Shown piece after piece: positions 33,394 through 44,441 of a stretch of 64,000 nucleotides of DNA; the first letter of the stretch is position 1; the number at the start of each line of letters is the position of its first letter. The position numbers and the translations under genes were made by a program. The stretch comes from Monocercomonoides exilis (Eukaryota; Preaxostyla; Oxymonadida; Polymastigidae): positions 124,001 through 188,000 of the forward strand of contig LSRY02000063.1 in assembly GCA_001643675.2 (NCBI GenBank). The letters are read 5' to 3'. The notes beneath the pieces were generated by a model that worked only from the letters and a program-made list of their open reading frames with translations, searched no databases and had not been told where the DNA came from.

Positions 33394-36300
33394 TCATTGT
33401 GCAGCATTCTCATTCGAATTTGTCCCACTTTCATCACTTTTCTCACATCCACTTTTTTTCATTTCCTTTTCTTCAGAGGACTCTTCCAATTCAATCGCAT
33501 CTGACATCGTCACAATCACCATCTCCGCTGGAAAGCGCTTCATGAACTCTCGCTTCAGCTGCGTGAGTGACGGACGGTCTTCTGCTGACGAAGAAATGCA
33601 ATTCTTGATGGTTTCAAAATATGAGTTTGCTTCCAATTCCTCCAATGCAGGTATTTCTCCATTCACAATCTTCTGCCCTGCTCCCTCCCCATCATACTCC
33701 CCAAACGGGATCTGAAGAGTCAGGCACTCCCACAGCAACATCCCAATCGAGAATACCACAGATTCCTTTGTTGCTCCCATCTTCTTGTTGATCAGCAGCT
33801 CGGGTGCCTTCCACCTCAGGCACTCTTTTTTGAAATCATTTTCATCCTCGAATGCTGATGAGGGCAGAGAATCATCATCATCATCATCATCACTGACAGA
33901 TGTCACAATGGTTGAAGAAGAGATTGATGATAAGTCGGAATCTGAATCATCAGATAAAAGCAAATCTGAATGCAAAACAATGCATATGACCATGTGCTCA
34001 GAGAAAAGAATAATGTGTGGGCTGAGATTGGCAAGAGAAGATAATCCATTTTCCATTTCATCAAATGAGTGGAGAGCAAGATTGGCCAACCAGAATAGTA
34101 CCTGGGCAGCTGTCTGCTCCCTCTCATTCAACGAACCAATTGGCATCTCTTTTGTCTTATTCCTTCCATGAAGCAGCATGAACAGCGAATCCCTCAGATC
34201 CACAATCAGTTTCTCATAAGGCGATGAACAGGCCATTGCATCTACCAGATTCGACATAGAAGAGGTGGTTGGACACAGATCCTCCCCCCGAACAAATGTT
34301 GAATCTGAATCCGAATCAGTTGCTGAAGTGGATGAGATGGATGGTGAGGGAGTTCGCTTTCTTGCCTCCTCAACCTCAATTTCCTTTTCGTCAACCTTCT
34401 CCAACATCCATTGAGGAATCTTGTCTGAATCTCTTCCCAAAATGTATTCAGTGGAGCCGCTCTCAGAGAGAAGATGCTCAGATGACTCCGAATGTCCCAA
34501 GCTTTTTTCATACACCCTCTTCTTTATCCTCTCCTCATTCTTCTTCTCTGTCTCCCTTTCTGCTCTCCTCCATTGCTCCTCTGGTGACATCTCCATTGTC
34601 ACCATCTCAAATGCCTTCGGATCCTTCTTGATGTTGTCATTCACAATCTCTCTCAGATCTTTCGCTTCATTCTTTGCCTTTCTCCATCGAACAATAAATG
34701 CAATTGCAACGATAAGAACAATCATCAGAATAACTGCCATGATAATCACAATCAACAACCAATAGGATTTTCCTTCTTTTCCTCCTTTTCCTCCTTCAAC
34801 AATCTTTTCATCATCTTTTTGTTTTGTTTCACTTGCATTCTTCAGAATGAATGACTGAGTTGATGATGGAGATTCTGCATTCTCAAATAAAATATGCACA
34901 CTCACCTCAACATCATCTCCGCAACCGCTAATAAGATCTTTTCCCACACTTCCTTCTGCTTCATTTTCTGATAAAAATCCATTTGAATCAAAATCATGCT
35001 TTTCAATCTCTTTCTCTTCTCCCTTCCTCTTCACAACTGCGAATGACAGATTGCATGGAATAAGAAGCAATCCTTTGAATATCAGCTTCATTCGATTTGC
35101 CTCTTCTTTTGCTTCCACACTCTCCAATGTTGGAATGAAAAACGATGAATCCCTTTCTGAAACAATCCCTTCAAAACTGCACCCTTCATTCAACATCCAA
35201 AGTGATGAATTTGGCAAAACTCCATCTCCTCCTTTCAAACTCACCACATTCAATATTCCTGAATCTGAGCAAATGATGTTTCTTCTCATTGATGGATATT
35301 CTTCAATTGAGGGATTATTGTTCTCAAATCTTCCATCATTAACAGTCAACTCCCCTCCACCCATTGTTATTCCCCCCTCTGGTGAATTCATGATTGTTGC
35401 ATCTTTCATCATCACTGAACTGTTGGAGACACCCACAAGAGATCCATCCCATCTGCACATCTCCTCTTCGTCATTCAAATATTGCTCATTTCTTTCCTTT
35501 ATTCCTCCATCAAACAAGCATGATCCAATCAGCACATCCACACACTCACAAATCTCCACCATTCTCCCTTTCTCATCCGTGCCCTTGCATCGAGCAAAAG
35601 AGCAGTTCAGCACACTCATTCTCTTTTCAGCTCCTTCCATCTTCATCACACTCTCATTCCCACAAACTGAGTTATTCTCAAAATTCACATCCTTCATCTC
35701 CATATCAACCTTCCCTCCAACACAAATCAAACTACATTCACTCATCACATCCCAAACTCCAATCTCACTCATCGAAACCTTTCCCTCTTTGGTGAACGAG
35801 AGAAGTGGTGCTGTGGTGTGAATCCCATCAAATGTTGTTTCTGTCATCTTCAGCTCTCCACTCTCAACACTCACAATCCTGCTCCTCATCACCAGATCCA
35901 TCGTTGCTGAGCTGAACAAACACTCCGAAATCTCCAATCTCCCATCCTTCTCTTTCACAATGCTTTCCTCATCCCATCCAAACATCTCCCCAAACACAAA
36001 TCCACATCTCTCCACAACACACTCATCAACAAACACAATCGCACTCCCTCCATTCATTTCATCTTCTTCAATCATTGTGTTCAAATGAATGGTTGCCTGC
36101 GCTCTCTTCAATGATTTCACATTCAAATCTCCAATCTCACACACTCCCCCAATCAGACATTCTCCATCAATCCACAATACATTCATGAGATTCTTTTCGA
36201 TGTGCTTTACACTGCAGCTGATGCTTTGGCATGGATTCTCCTGTGCCCCACACTGTCTGCTCTCACTCCCATTCACCGATACAAACACCTGAGGGGAGTA

Positions 36301-39300
36301 ATAGAATGTGATCAGTGGAATCAGATCAACATCAATTTCATTGACTGCATCCCTCCCACAAATCGAATTGTTCGACCTCAAAGCATCCTGGCTGAAGTCC
36401 AGAACAAACAGCGTCTCATTCACCTGCCCTGCAATCGAATAGCACTTGATGAACACATCCTTCCCAACATACGCTTCATTCATCACAAATCGAATGTTTT
36501 CCAGTCTCACCCCAAGAGCTGGCATTTCCTTTTCAACTGATTCAGCTTTCGGATCAACTGCATCAATCATCATCCCTCCTCCTCTCCCATCCATTGTTGA
36601 GCATTCACACATCACAAACGAGCATCCTCTCACTTTCAATTCTGACTCCCCACTCTTCAGACACACCTTCACTCCTCCCCCTTCCTCGCTCATCTCGCTC
36701 ACACACTTCGTCAGCACACACCCTTCCATCACACACTCCACACCAACCCCGAACGAATCCACACTCACAATACATGCTCCATTCTCTCCACATGAAATGT
36801 TTGTGAATGTCGACTCATTCACTCTCACAACTGTGTTCGCGTTTCTTTCTTCTCTTTTCGCGAATTGGAAATTGTGTGATCCCTCAGTCAGCGAGATCAG
36901 GCTTCCCCCTGATATTGTTGTGTTCAATATCGACACATTCACCACTGAAATCACTTCCACTTCTGCTCCAAACTCCACAAACCCTTTCGCCACACTCAAC
37001 TCAGAAAGCATGAAATCCTCAATTGCAACACTTCCTCCATCCACTCTCACAACACAATACTTCATCTCTCTCCTTTCTTCCTCACAATCTATCGAACAAC
37101 TCGCAACTGAAAGCATTGCAGAGGATGATGAAGATTGAATGAATGATGAATGCCTCCCCAATTCATTCGGCATTGTGAATGATATGTTCTTGAATGAAAG
37201 ATGGACATTCGAAACAACCATCGATTCACCTTCTCCATTTCTATCCATTTCTCTCACTTTCAAAACTGTCCCTTTCTTTTCTCCCTCAATTGTCACAATG
37301 GGAGTTTCTGTCAATGAAGGAGGTGATGGAAATGATATTCCTCTGTTGAGTGATCCTGTTCCAACAATGTTGATGTGTGATTCTCCTTCTCCAAGTGGTT
37401 CATATCTCAGTGATATCAAGTGCTCAATCGATGAACATGGCACTTCTGAATACCCACATCCGCTGAAGTCTCCTCCTCCATCTTTCGAAACAAACCCATT
37501 CCCGCTCCAATTATCCCACAAATACACAACCAGTGGAATCACATATCCTTCCTCTCCTGTTGTCTTCCTCTCCCATCCACACAACTCATCAAACGATCTC
37601 AACTCCTCTGAACTCATCTCCCATTTGAAGTTCTCTTTGTTCACAACCTCACTCAGATTCCATCCTGAAACAAACACATTCTTCCCTTTCCAGGCATTGC
37701 ATCCCTCAAATGTCATTCCTTCCAAAACAAATGTTCCCATTTGATTGGGAAGTTCAACAAACATCCCTCCTCCAATTCCTCTTCCTCCATCCTCTCCATC
37801 CTCTGTTGGCACTTCACATTCAGATAAATTCACATTTTTCATTTCCAGACTCCCTCCCTTCCCCACTGATATCATCATCCCTCCTCCTTTCATCCCATTT
37901 CCACCTGAACATCTCGAGGATATATTGCTTTCTTCAATACAAACACTTCCCCCTTCTTCCTTCATCACAAAATTCAAACATCCTCCTCCAATTCCACCTT
38001 CCACTTCCACCTCCACTCCACTCACTCTGCTGTTCAAAATCTCCAATCTCATTCCCTCACTCATTGATATTGGTGATTTCCCATTCGTTGTCACTGACCC
38101 TTCCATCACAAATCCATTCATAATTAATTCTCCTCCCTCGATGTTTATCACATTATATCCTATCTTTCCATCAGTCAATGCCCCACTCTCAAATGAGACT
38201 GAACAGTTCGTCACACTGAGTGTTGAATTTGAGTGAATAAATGCACTTCTCCTTGGATTCATCTGACCTTTCACAACAAATGAAAGTCTACTCATTGTCA
38301 GTGAACTCGAACATCCAACAAGCCATTCTTGTGTGGCTGATCCTCCATCACTCACATTCACTCCCATCCTCTCCCCCTCTGATGTTGATAATGCTATTCT
38401 GCCTGAAATTATCACACAAAATGATGGCCCTGTTATTTCCTTGGTTATTGATGAAGATGAAACAACCTCTATTTCTTTTGAACTTTCACTCAATCTTGAG
38501 TTTGCACAATAATCAACTGTCAAACACCCAAACCCTTCAAATCCACAATGATTGTGATCCTTTCCATTTCCTCCACTCCCATCAACAATCACTTTTGTCC
38601 CCATTGAGCACAGATAAATAAACAGTGGAATCACTTCATCTTCTTCCCCATTTTCACTCCCACTCAGTCTCAACATATCGGATGGAATGACACTTGTGTC
38701 AAAAAATGAAAATGAGCTGGTGTTCACTTTTGACTCCAAAAACACTCCACTCCCACAATGAACAAATACATCCTTCCCATATGTTGCCATATTCTCCTTC
38801 ACTTTCGAAAACTCAACATTCTCTCCAATTGTCAATCCACATTCCTCACTCTCCATCAATACAAACATCCCTCCTCCTCTCCCTCCTCTCCCTCCATTAT
38901 TCTCTGCCTTGCATCCATCAATCACACTCGTTCCACTCACAACCACTTCTCCATCTCCAATGAAATGCACGTTCATTCCTCCTCCATTTCCCTCCTCGCA
39001 CTCACAATCCTCAATTGTTATGTTGCTCACCACAAATGTCTCTTCTGACTTAACATTCTTTGCCACAACCACCCCATCTCCACTCCTCAACTTCACATTC
39101 TGAATTGTCACATTTGACAAAACACTTTCTTTTGATGAATGTTCTGGCTCAGAAAACAGTGGTTCTGAGACATTCATATCTTTGATCTCCACATCAGCCA
39201 TCGATAGCTGCGACAGTGGAACCACAAACAAAGAAGATGATATCACATATTCTCCTGTGTCACTCGTGGTGATCACAACATCCTCCAATGAAAGTGACCC

Positions 39301-41535
39301 ACCTCCATCAGACACAACAGCCACACTTGGTGAAGAAGGACTTGTTGTTGAGTTGCAATCAATCTTCAAGTTCATCAAACGAAGACGGCCACTCGTCACA
39401 CTGAACAGAGTCTCTGCTGAAGAAAGTGCTCCTGTTCCAATCGAACTCTTCTCCTTGCCTGCACCGATGACTGAAACCTTCATTGGTCCAATTTCAATTG
39501 TTGTTGCTTCGTTTTCGTGACTCCCTTCCATCAGTGTAACTGACAACCTCACCTGTATCACGCTCTTCTCAACAGCAACACCAATGGTTCGGCATGCACT
39601 TGACTCGTCCAATCCACATAACTCTTCTTCGCCACCGCCGCTCACTGCCACAAATCGATTGAGAATCCCTCTCTTCAGCCAATCCTTTTTTTCTGTGTGA
39701 TAATACGACCAACTTTTATTTGAATCTGAATAATCATAACCATAACAAACTCTTTGTTCATTTTCATTTGTGGTGTAACATTCAAAAAACGGATTGCTTG
39801 AAGACTTGAAAACATTAAATAGGTCATAAAAAATTATATCATGACCATATGGTGTGTCTGCAGAGCATTTGCATTCATGGAAAAACAGGAAATAGCAATA
39901 AATAAAATCATTTTTGGAAGATTGTCTCAAAAGATGAAATCTCATTCCTCCCCCTTCTTGTAGTGAAGAACATGAAATGAACTGAATGCTCCTCATTTTA
40001 AAATAAATTGAAGGTACAGTTGCGCAATACATGCCTCCACCATAATTATTTGAAATTGAGCATAAAGTGAAACTGCAGTCAAACACACACGCACTCTCCC
40101 CGTCTCCATTTTCTGTTGGAATACATCCTGGTTCTGAAACCTGAAAATCATTAAGGCTAAGTCCTCCTCCATATCCATTTGCTTTGCAATTCTTGAATTC
40201 ACATCCGCTGATCTGAATGCATTCTGATATCAAGAATTCACATACCCCACCTCCAATCCAAGTTTGAGCGGTGCATGAATTGAAAGAATTGTTCACAACC
40301 TCAACAGATTTAATATTATAGCAAATAATACCTCCACCTGAATAATAAGCACAGCAGTTGTTGAAAAAGCAACAAGAAACAGAAAGTTCTCCATTTTCCA
40401 GATTATGCATACAGATTGCCCCTCCGCTAGACATTCCGTCTGTAATAGAACTATTTGTTCCTGTTGTTTTCGATCCATTCCATTCACACCAAATGAATGA
40501 ATTAGCTCCATCAGTTGTTTCGTTCTGTCTCCCTGGATGCTGTTTAGCATCTTTCGATCCAATGAATTCAACGTTTCTTGTCCGGTAACATCCAACGAAT
40601 GAAGTGTTTGAGGATGTCAGAGAGGCCAAGGGGTTGTTGAGAGAAGGAACAATCCCGCCATCATATGCCTCGCAAACAGACGTAAATGAGCAACTGTTCA
40701 TCAAACATGTGGTTTGTGAAAATGCAGTTGTTGGAGGTGGACATGCATCAGGTGCTGTTGAGACGTTGAAAAAAGTGAGTTGTGAGAGAGATACAAGGGG
40801 AATAGAGGGTGAAGAGAGGAATGGGGCTGATGAGACACAAAAAGAGGAGAAATGAGAGGAACAAACTGAAACATGACATTTTTCTGAATGAACCCCTTCA
40901 AATGGTTTTGAAGAGAAGAGAGATGGGCATTTCTGAAAATGTGAATTCAAAGGGAATCGGAGAGATATGTTGGTGAACAGCCCACAACTTCCACTCAAAC
41001 AAAATGGTGGCATTTCTCCTCCAATCTCTATCCTGCATCTGCTCACTTCGATGAAACATCCTTTCGCAGCATTCAAGACACTTTGACCATCATTTGGCAC
41101 CAATCCCAGGGAGTGGAGCTTTATTGAAGAATTGCCAATCATCAAACACCCTTCAATCCAACTTTCTCCCTCAAATCTTTGTTGTTTCCTCATTTTTCGT
41201 TCATCAGACACGTTTGTTCCCCGAACCATTTCAGTTGGGCTGGCTTCTCTGAATTTGAGTTTTTCATCATTCTCTTCTTTCGAATCTCCATCCTTCCTTT
41301 TTTCACATTTCTTCGTTGTTTTCATTCCGCCTTCTCTTCCATCGTCGTTTGTTTCCAATCCAATTTCATTGACAAAAACGCCCTTTTGAAAGGTGTGCAA
41401 CCAATTTCTCTCAAGATTATCATCAATTCTTTCTTTCTTGTATTCCTTCATCTGAAATGTTTCTTCATTTGTCACACCATTGCACATACACTGAAAATAT
41501 GTTATGCAGACAAAACAGCATATTCCCGACAGCAT
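33394..41535 (-). CDS. Giant receptor-like protein: beta-helix ectodomain, one TM helix, pseudokinase tail
   Basis: One uninterrupted frame; the first ATG is at 41535, giving about 2,713 residues. An N-terminal signal peptide (ICCFVCITYFQCMC core) precedes a huge ectodomain of right-handed beta-helix type with recurrent GGGM-containing turns. It is punctuated by at least four modules of form G..CG....PC.SI (e.g. RQCGAQENPCQSISC, CGYSEVPCSSIEHL). A transmembrane helix (LLIVIIMAVILMIVLIVAIAF, about 34690-34770) precedes about 450 cytoplasmic residues. The tail has a degenerate kinase C-lobe: RWKAPELL (APE motif), VFSIGMLLWECLTLQIPFGEY, EDRPSLTQLKREF. Gly loop, VAIK lysine, HRD and DFG are not recognisable, so catalysis is unlikely. 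Probably a surface receptor or adhesion protein; ligand unknown. Intronless, unlike the housekeeping genes. Confidence 0.85.
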   Translation of the reverse strand: MLSGICCFVCITYFQCMCNGVTNEETFQMKEYKKERIDDNLERNWLHTFQKGVFVNEIGLETNDDGREGGMKTTKKCEKRKDGDSKEENDEKLKFREASPTEMVRGTNVSDERKMRKQQRFEGESWIEGCLMIGNSSIKLHSLGLVPNDGQSVLNAAKGCFIEVSRCRIEIGGEMPPFCLSGSCGLFTNISLRFPLNSHFQKCPSLFSSKPFEGVHSEKCHVSVCSSHFSSFCVSSAPFLSSPSIPLVSLSQLTFFNVSTAPDACPPPTTAFSQTTCLMNSCSFTSVCEAYDGGIVPSLNNPLASLTSSNTSFVGCYRTRNVEFIGSKDAKQHPGRQNETTDGANSFIWCEWNGSKTTGTNSSITDGMSSGGAICMHNLENGELSVSCCFFNNCCAYYSGGGIICYNIKSVEVVNNSFNSCTAQTWIGGGVCEFLISECIQISGCEFKNCKANGYGGGLSLNDFQVSEPGCIPTENGDGESACVFDCSFTLCSISNNYGGGMYCATVPSIYFKMRSIQFISCSSLQEGGGMRFHLLRQSSKNDFIYCYFLFFHECKCSADTPYGHDIIFYDLFNVFKSSSNPFFECYTTNENEQRVCYGYDYSDSNKSWSYYHTEKKDWLKRGILNRFVAVSGGGEEELCGLDESSACRTIGVAVEKSVIQVRLSVTLMEGSHENEATTIEIGPMKVSVIGAGKEKSSIGTGALSSAETLFSVTSGRLRLMNLKIDCNSTTSPSSPSVAVVSDGGGSLSLEDVVITTSDTGEYVISSSLFVVPLSQLSMADVEIKDMNVSEPLFSEPEHSSKESVLSNVTIQNVKLRSGDGVVVAKNVKSEETFVVSNITIEDCECEEGNGGGMNVHFIGDGEVVVSGTSVIDGCKAENNGGRGGRGGGMFVLMESEECGLTIGENVEFSKVKENMATYGKDVFVHCGSGVFLESKVNTSSFSFFDTSVIPSDMLRLSGSENGEEDEVIPLFIYLCSMGTKVIVDGSGGNGKDHNHCGFEGFGCLTVDYCANSRLSESSKEIEVVSSSSITKEITGPSFCVIISGRIALSTSEGERMGVNVSDGGSATQEWLVGCSSSLTMSRLSFVVKGQMNPRRSAFIHSNSTLSVTNCSVSFESGALTDGKIGYNVINIEGGELIMNGFVMEGSVTTNGKSPISMSEGMRLEILNSRVSGVEVEVEGGIGGGCLNFVMKEEGGSVCIEESNISSRCSGGNGMKGGGMMISVGKGGSLEMKNVNLSECEVPTEDGEDGGRGIGGGMFVELPNQMGTFVLEGMTFEGCNAWKGKNVFVSGWNLSEVVNKENFKWEMSSEELRSFDELCGWERKTTGEEGYVIPLVVYLWDNWSGNGFVSKDGGGDFSGCGYSEVPCSSIEHLISLRYEPLGEGESHINIVGTGSLNRGISFPSPPSLTETPIVTIEGEKKGTVLKVREMDRNGEGESMVVSNVHLSFKNISFTMPNELGRHSSFIQSSSSSAMLSVASCSIDCEEERREMKYCVVRVDGGSVAIEDFMLSELSVAKGFVEFGAEVEVISVVNVSILNTTISGGSLISLTEGSHNFQFAKREERNANTVVRVNESTFTNISCGENGACIVSVDSFGVGVECVMEGCVLTKCVSEMSEEGGGVKVCLKSGESELKVRGCSFVMCECSTMDGRGGGMMIDAVDPKAESVEKEMPALGVRLENIRFVMNEAYVGKDVFIKCYSIAGQVNETLFVLDFSQDALRSNNSICGRDAVNEIDVDLIPLITFYYSPQVFVSVNGSESRQCGAQENPCQSISCSVKHIEKNLMNVLWIDGECLIGGVCEIGDLNVKSLKRAQATIHLNTMIEEDEMNGGSAIVFVDECVVERCGFVFGEMFGWDEESIVKEKDGRLEISECLFSSATMDLVMRSRIVSVESGELKMTETTFDGIHTTAPLLSFTKEGKVSMSEIGVWDVMSECSLICVGGKVDMEMKDVNFENNSVCGNESVMKMEGAEKRMSVLNCSFARCKGTDEKGRMVEICECVDVLIGSCLFDGGIKERNEQYLNDEEEMCRWDGSLVGVSNSSVMMKDATIMNSPEGGITMGGGELTVNDGRFENNNPSIEEYPSMRRNIICSDSGILNVVSLKGGDGVLPNSSLWMLNEGCSFEGIVSERDSSFFIPTLESVEAKEEANRMKLIFKGLLLIPCNLSFAVVKRKGEEKEIEKHDFDSNGFLSENEAEGSVGKDLISGCGDDVEVSVHILFENAESPSSTQSFILKNASETKQKDDEKIVEGGKGGKEGKSYWLLIVIIMAVILMIVLIVAIAFIVRWRKAKNEAKDLREIVNDNIKKDPKAFEMVTMEMSPEEQWRRAERETEKKNEERIKKRVYEKSLGHSESSEHLLSESGSTEYILGRDSDKIPQWMLEKVDEKEIEVEEARKRTPSPSISSTSATDSDSDSTFVRGEDLCPTTSSMSNLVDAMACSSPYEKLIVDLRDSLFMLLHGRNKTKEMPIGSLNEREQTAAQVLFWLANLALHSFDEMENGLSSLANLSPHIILFSEHMVICIVLHSDLLLSDDSDSDLSSISSSTIVTSVSDDDDDDDSLPSSAFEDENDFKKECLRWKAPELLINKKMGATKESVVFSIGMLLWECLTLQIPFGEYDGEGAGQKIVNGEIPALEELEANSYFETIKNCISSSAEDRPSLTQLKREFMKRFPAEMVIVTMSDAIELEESSEEKEMKKSGCEKSDESGTNSNENAAQ

Positions 41536-42809
41536 TGAGCTAAGCACCCAAGTGAAATCTCCTTTTCTTTGTTTCCCCTGAATTCCTTTTTCTAATATGG
41601 GTAATAAACTTTGAAAGCATTCATTTCAAAAGAAAAATCGAATTTTTATTTGTAGTTGCATTTTTTCAACATTATTCAAAGGAAAACAAATTATTGTATT
41701 GATCATATGAATAATATTAATTGAAAATGCTTTTAATTTTGATGTGTTGATATTTCATCAACCAGCGAGTGGACAGCGATATAATGTGGTTTCTATGATG
41801 TTGCATTTTATTTAGAAGCATCTGAGAGAGATTAACTGAAGTGCTCAAATTTAACAATTGGTCAGTGGATTGTTCTTCAAAACATTAGTTTGTTCGAAGA
41901 ATTAAAGAGTTTTTGGAGAAATATTCACAATTTCATATTGCAGTATGATATTTTTCATTAAATTGAGAATTTGTATTTTTTGAATTTTCAAACATCAGAA
42001 ACAATGATTGATTTCTGAATTGAAGATTGAAAAGCGAATCCTGGCCGAAATGAACATTTTCAATCAAAGACATGATTCGCACAGGATTAATTTATTCAAT
42101 GATACGCATTTTGCATTTTATGAATTGTGGATGCATTTTGCATGCTTTGAGCAGAAAAAGATGCTATTTCAGTCAAAAGAGATTCGCCAAAGGCTGAAAC
42201 ACTTGAAAATGGACATTTTCAGCAAAAGCAAAGATTATATTGGAAAAGATGGATTTTGAATAAAATGTTTGCAAAATTTTTATTTTTTCGAGCAATTTCA
42301 AGAAAACAAAACCATTTGTTTGATTATTTATTGGAATGGAAATCCACATCTGCCTGCATCTATTTTTATATTTTTAATTTCGATAGAGCAATTCTAGAGC
42401 AATGGGCAACGTCTCATGCACCTTGTTTCTGGCGGATTTGTTTGACAAATTGCTTTGGTGAAAGAGGCAAAGGAAGAAAAATGAGCAGACAAACACAAGG
42501 AGCTTTGGAAAAGTGGAGAAATGATGAAGCGAGATGGAAGATGGATGAATGATATTTTTTTTTCTTTTTGGTGGAACAAATGGAAAAATGCATTGGGTGT
42601 GGGGGACAATTTGGGATTGGATTTGCTGTTGAAGTGAAGAAAGAACAAGAATTGTGCTGGTGATTGCGCAACGAAGGCACTGGATAGAGACTTGAAGTGA
42701 AGGAGATATCACTTCGATTTCATGTTCTATTTGTGTGAGTCGGCATTGAATGAGAATGCTTGGAAGCAGCAGGAGTGGAAAGGGTTATGAGCGAATTTGG
42801 GTGAGGATG

Positions 42810-42841
<32 letters not shown>
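41536..42841. other. Upstream region of the receptor gene; no supported gene
   Basis: AT-rich to about 42000. Two adjacent plus-strand frames at 42008-42552 (LKIEKRILAEMNIF; FGERGKGRKMSRQTQGA) have mixed composition but no ATG-led long product or motif. A (GA)n tract lies at 42812-42841. Confidence 0.4.
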
Positions 42842-42843
<2 letters not shown>

Positions 42844-43207
42844 GCAAAGCAGAGGAAAAAGAGAATCGACCACAGCAGCAGAAGGAGATTTGGGTGCACA
42901 AATCGTCATATTCACAGGTGCAACAAAAATTTCATTCGGAACGAGAAAAAAAGGAATCATGAACTGTCGACGAATAAAATTGATGTTCAATGAAATTTCA
43001 TCATCTTCATCTTCAACACAACAGTCTCCAAACACCTCTCAAACATCATCAACTCCTTCCTCACAATCTTCATTGATTGCTTTGGAAGAGCATGAAAAAC
43101 ACAAAATGGGTGGATTATCTTCTGCCACTGTTGATTTTAAGCCACCTTTCACTTCTTCCTCTCTTGTGAATTCTGGGAGGAAAATCAATACAACTTGTGG
43201 TGATTGA
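42842..43207 (+). CDS. Uncertain short Ser/Thr-rich protein or gene fragment
   Basis: Frame of 121 codons starting at ATG 42842, just after the GA repeat. It reads GAQIVIFTGATKISFGTRKK, then a Ser-rich linker (ISSSSSSTQQSPNTSQTSS) and a tail with EEHEKHKMGGLSSATVDF. Codon composition is more protein-like than the surroundings, but length is short and the opposite strand is also open. No family recognised. It may be one exon of a larger gene. Confidence 0.3.
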
Positions 43208-44441
43208 GCAGCAGAGAAGAAGAAGAAGAAGAAGAGAAAGGGAAAGAATCAGAATATTCTTTATGCATTCAATGTGTTCTGTTATTGTTGTCAATTTGTT
43301 CTTCTCCAACTTCATCGTCTTCTTTTTTTTCATCTATCTCTTTGTTTTTCCTCTTCAACAACTCCTTCCATTTTCATCTGTTTTGCTCTTCAATCTTCTT
43401 TGTTTCATCCATCGTCACTTGCCTTCGCTGAATTGGAAAGATACAGAATCAGATTGGATGAGCAGCCAATCTGGATCTGGCTTTTCTGACTCTTTTGCGA
43501 GAAAAGCAGGGCAGCAGGGTAAGAGAAATGTTACTCTCTTCGTTGGTCTCTCAAACGCCTTCTATTCTTTTTCGATATTTTCATCATCATCTCCTTCGTC
43601 TTCAGCAACAATCACTTATTCTCAATTTGACCGAAACGCATGGATCAACCAATTCTGCTTTTGTATCTTGTTTGAAGGATACCGTTTCGTATGTATCGCT
43701 CTTCTGCTATGTCTCTTTTTTCATCCCCCCTTTCTAAAGATGATACCAAATCAACTATCTTTTTTTTTTTTTTCTTTGTTAAAAAATGAAAATTTTGTTT
43801 GAAAAAATGATCGAGCATATAAATTATCCAACATTTTTTTCAGTTCACGAAAAAAATATATATTTATAATTTTTCCACTCCCCTTCCCACTTTCTCGTAG
43901 TTCTGTACATAATCTCTTGAAAATTTACCAATAAATAAATAAATAAATAAGCAGCGCAGTCTGCTCCTTTGAAACTTCCCCAGAAGAGAAAGCACCACAC
44001 GCCATCCAAAACAACATATGGCTGCATCTGCAGCAGCTGCAACAACACAAAACTTCAACTCCACAAAAAACGGGGAAAAAAAAGCAAGAAAAAGACAACC
44101 GAGAAATAAAAAAAATTTCATTTTTCTCGATTCGATAAGAAAAGTTCAAAGCTGTGTTTTATTTTTATTTTTAACCAATAAATACTCCTTTCCTTTCAAA
44201 CGTGAATAATAAATCAATTCTTTTTTTTTTATAATAAAAAACACATTTTCTTTTTTCCCTCCCTTCTTCAAAACGTTTCCAACTTTTTCCTTCTTCACTT
44301 CCACTTTCCTTTATTCATTCTCTCAATCATTTTCTCCTTCCTTTATTTTTTCCCTCAATTCCTCTCTTTCTCTCTTCCTCTCTCTTCCTCTCTCTCTCTC
44401 TCTTCCTCTCTCTTCCTTTTTTTTTCTCTCTCTCTCTCTCT
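43208..44441. other. Low-complexity region; (CT)n tract at 44360-44440
   Basis: A purine run at 43215-43245, then pyrimidine-rich sequence, with a mixed patch at about 43430-43700 (plus-strand WMSSQSGSGFSDSFARKA...) that has no supported start or motif. The CT microsatellite lies directly after the stop of the minus-strand gene beginning at 47265. Confidence 0.4.

Noticed and set aside
33785-40855. Plus-strand open frames across the giant receptor gene
   Set aside because: Antisense shadows of an 8-kb continuous frame with domain structure on the minus strand.
42727-43035. Minus-strand 102-codon frame (MFGDCCVEDEDD...)
   Set aside because: Overlaps the GA microsatellite and the equally open plus-strand frame; the plus-strand reading has the more protein-like composition, and neither is strongly supported.
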